Source: Patescibacteria group bacterium (GTDB taxonomy: Bacteria > Patescibacteriota > Minisyncoccia > Phycocordibacterales > UBA2100). Taken from it: a stretch of 16,537 nucleotides of DNA. The notes under the pieces were generated by a model. The model had not been told where the DNA came from. It saw only the letters and a program-made list of their open reading frames with translations, and did not search any database. The position numbers were made by a program, and so were the translations under genes. The stretch spans positions 1 to 16,537 of the forward strand of contig WFWP01000005.1 of assembly GCA_015491055.1 (NCBI GenBank). Direction: 5' to 3'. This document shows positions 15,279 to 16,537 of this stretch, piece by piece (position 1 is the first letter of the stretch; the number at the start of each line of letters is the position of its first letter).

Positions 15279-15355
15279 AACATATATCTGACAAATTACA
15301 GAGGTTATACACACTTGTTCATATCGCATATTTAACCATGTATTTCAAATGAATA

Positions 15356-16114
15356 TCACGCTTTGCGACAATAAACGGATACGCTTCGCCTTTTTTCACC
15401 GCCTCTTTTTCCAATATGCTTGTAAGACTTGATAATTTTATGTATTTCAAACAAATCTCCGTATTCGCGAATTATCTCGTTCAAAGAACTTACATGTTCT
15501 TCAACACCCATTTTAGGGTGTACATAAGTTCCGATTTCATCAGACGGATATCTTTTCAATAACCTCCTTGCATGCAAATCCCCGTCAAGCAAAAAAGTTT
15601 TATAAAACAACCACCCTCCCGGTTTTAATATTCTGTATATCTCGCTTCTTAACTTGCGCCTATCTTCAAGATTAAGAAAATGACTGAACATCATATCCAA
15701 CACCAAATCAACCGAATTATCCTCCAAATCAATATATCCGTTTACCGAGATGGCTTCATATTTCAAATTAAATCCTGAACCGTTTTTGCGCGCAATTTCA
15801 ATCGCGGTATCTGAAATATCAAAACCGATACCCGACATTCCGAACTCACGGGCAAGGTATAATGTATTCCTACCGTTCCCGCAACCCAAATCACAAACAA
15901 AACCTCCATGGCGCAAGGCGGATTGTTCCCCATGCTTATCGCCATACCGTAAGAGCCACCTGGAAAATTTGACAAGGTCTCCGCTTGGTTTTGTTGAAAT
16001 CGCAAAATTGCATCCCTCGCGCTTTTCGTATTCCGAATTCCAAAACTTTTTATGTCTTACATTACTTTTTTTCATTCGCACAATCGCATACTCACAATGC
16101 GCCGACAAACTCAC
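15356..16114 (-). CDS. Class I SAM-dependent methyltransferase
   Basis: This is a soluble SAM-binding Rossmann-fold methyltransferase of unknown substrate. Motif I is FVCDLGCGNGRN (72-83), motif II GIGFDIS with the acidic Asp99, and the post-motif region SVDLVLDMMFSH (134-145) is followed by RILKPGGWLFYKT (161-173). The small opening domain (KKFWNSEYEKR) resembles TehB-like and Methyltransf_11/25-type enzymes. No DNA- or rRNA-specific catalytic motif (such as NPPY) is seen. The start given is GTG 16114, which overlaps the stop of the upstream hydrolase by 4 bases (GTGA) and suggests coupling. The in-frame ATG at 16075 (MKKSNVRHKKFW) is an equally reasonable start and would give 239 aa. The 92 bp to pilT contain the pilT promoter, so it is probably a separate unit. 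Confidence 0.88.
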   Translation of the reverse strand: MSLSAHCEYAIVRMKKSNVRHKKFWNSEYEKREGCNFAISTKPSGDLVKFSRWLLRYGDKHGEQSALRHGGFVCDLGCGNGRNTLYLAREFGMSGIGFDISDTAIEIARKNGSGFNLKYEAISVNGYIDLEDNSVDLVLDMMFSHFLNLEDRRKLRSEIYRILKPGGWLFYKTFLLDGDLHARRLLKRYPSDEIGTYVHPKMGVEEHVSSLNEIIREYGDLFEIHKIIKSYKHIGKRGGEKRRSVSVYCRKA

Positions 16115-16537
16115 ACCTTTAACACAATAACTTCTCCGCTTTTGTTCTCCAAGTCTTTTTTCCTTAATACAAGTTTATCAGACAACTCCACATCTTCCGC
16201 GCCCGCTTCCTTCAAAAAAACATTCAAAGTATCTTCATTGTAAAAAGTGGGCACTATTATTTTTGCCTCCAAACTATTGGCAAGTTTGTTTGCGGATGCG
16301 GGGTCAAGAGTACCTCCCGCACCCACGGGCACAAACAAAATATCTATGTCATCATCAATGCCATCAAAAACCCTTCCTCCCAATTTATCATCGCTCAACA
16401 CTCCCAAGTTAACAATATGAACATCTTCAATATACAACGAATATATTGTATTTATGCTTTCTTTTTCGTCGTACACGCCGGTCACTCCTATCCCTTTCGC
16501 AAAAACACCCTTGTACTCATATTCACCGGGACCGTCT
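16111..16537 (-). CDS. Metallo-beta-lactamase-fold hydrolase (UlaG/UPF0173-like), 5' end outside window
   Basis: The last 141 residues of a metal-dependent hydrolase are visible and the gene continues past 16537. The opening DGPGEYEYKGVFAKGIGVT is the signature found in the middle of MBL-fold proteins of the UlaG-like/Lactamase_B_3 group. It is followed by VHIVNLGVLSDDKL, DILFVPVGAGGTLDP (with PVGAGG in place of the usual PVGGGGT), then SLEAKIIVPTFYNED. The N-terminal HxHxDH metal site should lie beyond the window edge. Family members of this kind are widespread and mostly of unknown substrate. The GTG at 16485 is only an internal codon, because the frame is open to the window end with family-typical residues. 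The stop overlaps the methyltransferase start. Confidence 0.87.
   Translation of the reverse strand, partial: DGPGEYEYKGVFAKGIGVTGVYDEKESINTIYSLYIEDVHIVNLGVLSDDKLGGRVFDGIDDDIDILFVPVGAGGTLDPASANKLANSLEAKIIVPTFYNEDTLNVFLKEAGAEDVELSDKLVLRKKDLENKSGEVIVLKV

Noticed and set aside
14583-15335. A 250-codon plus-strand open frame over pilT
   Set aside because: It is antisense to a fully conserved PilT with all motifs, and its His/Arg/Tyr-rich composition is typical of a shadow frame.
1-16537. UGA recoding as in Gracilibacteria/Absconditabacteria
   Set aside because: UGA ends the hydrolase, methyltransferase and transposase frames at family-typical positions, and no conserved gene needs in-frame UGA.
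1-16537. CRISPR array or toxin-antitoxin, defence or phage genes
   Set aside because: No regularly spaced repeats and no small paired ORFs with such signatures were seen; the gene set is housekeeping, efflux and type IV pilus.

Overview
The window is probably a chromosomal fragment of a Candidate Phyla Radiation (Patescibacteria) bacterium, most likely from the Parcubacteria group. The indications are AT-rich DNA, tightly packed genes, a pilT-pilC-pilin set whose pilin is of the short 'SSVVLASMNTARKKARDARR' kind common in that group, gatA-gatB without an adjacent gatC, and an efflux adaptor with the helical insertion I associate with Parcubacterial adaptors. The assignment rests on protein style and synteny only. 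UGA behaves as a stop and UGG as tryptophan, so the Gracilibacteria/Absconditabacteria recoded code does not apply.

Left part, plus strand (1-5078): a sigma70-like promoter preceded by a perfect 10-bp direct repeat drives a two-gene efflux operon, an HlyD/AcrA-type adaptor and an AcrB-like RND pump. Immediately downstream lies a decayed C-terminal remnant of an IS1595/ISXO2-type transposase on the minus strand (about 5101-5476). Its left-hand part stops some 40 bp short of a tRNA-Leu gene.

Middle part, minus strand (5515-8790): gatA and gatB (the Glu/Asp-tRNA amidotransferase A and B subunits) are followed by a cluster transcribed in the order tRNA-Lys(CUU), tRNA-Cys(GCA), tRNA-Leu(UAA), which has its own promoter. 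dnaE, the replicative polymerase, runs divergently on the plus strand from 8898 to 12143. Its promoter has 5/6 matches at both hexamers and lies inside what a longest-ORF caller would treat as the first codons. The true start is therefore probably 8898, with a leader of only a few bases.

Right part (12144-16537): a 265-bp gene-free interval holds a 19-bp imperfect inverted repeat, a perfect extended -10 (TGGTATAAT), about 120 bp of structured non-coding sequence and a strong bidirectional terminator. It is a candidate orphan small-RNA gene. On the minus strand beyond it are a type IV pilin with its own promoter, pilC and pilT. pilT has a perfect extended -10 six bases before its ATG, so it is likely leaderless. 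Farther upstream, a class I methyltransferase gene overlaps the end of a metallo-beta-lactamase-fold hydrolase gene that runs off the window.

None of the nine visible starts has a well-placed Shine-Dalgarno sequence, and two promoters sit where they would give leaderless or nearly leaderless mRNAs. That pattern, the orphan transcription unit and the substituted PHP metal site of DnaE are the observations most worth a second look. Most of the window is otherwise ordinary housekeeping sequence.
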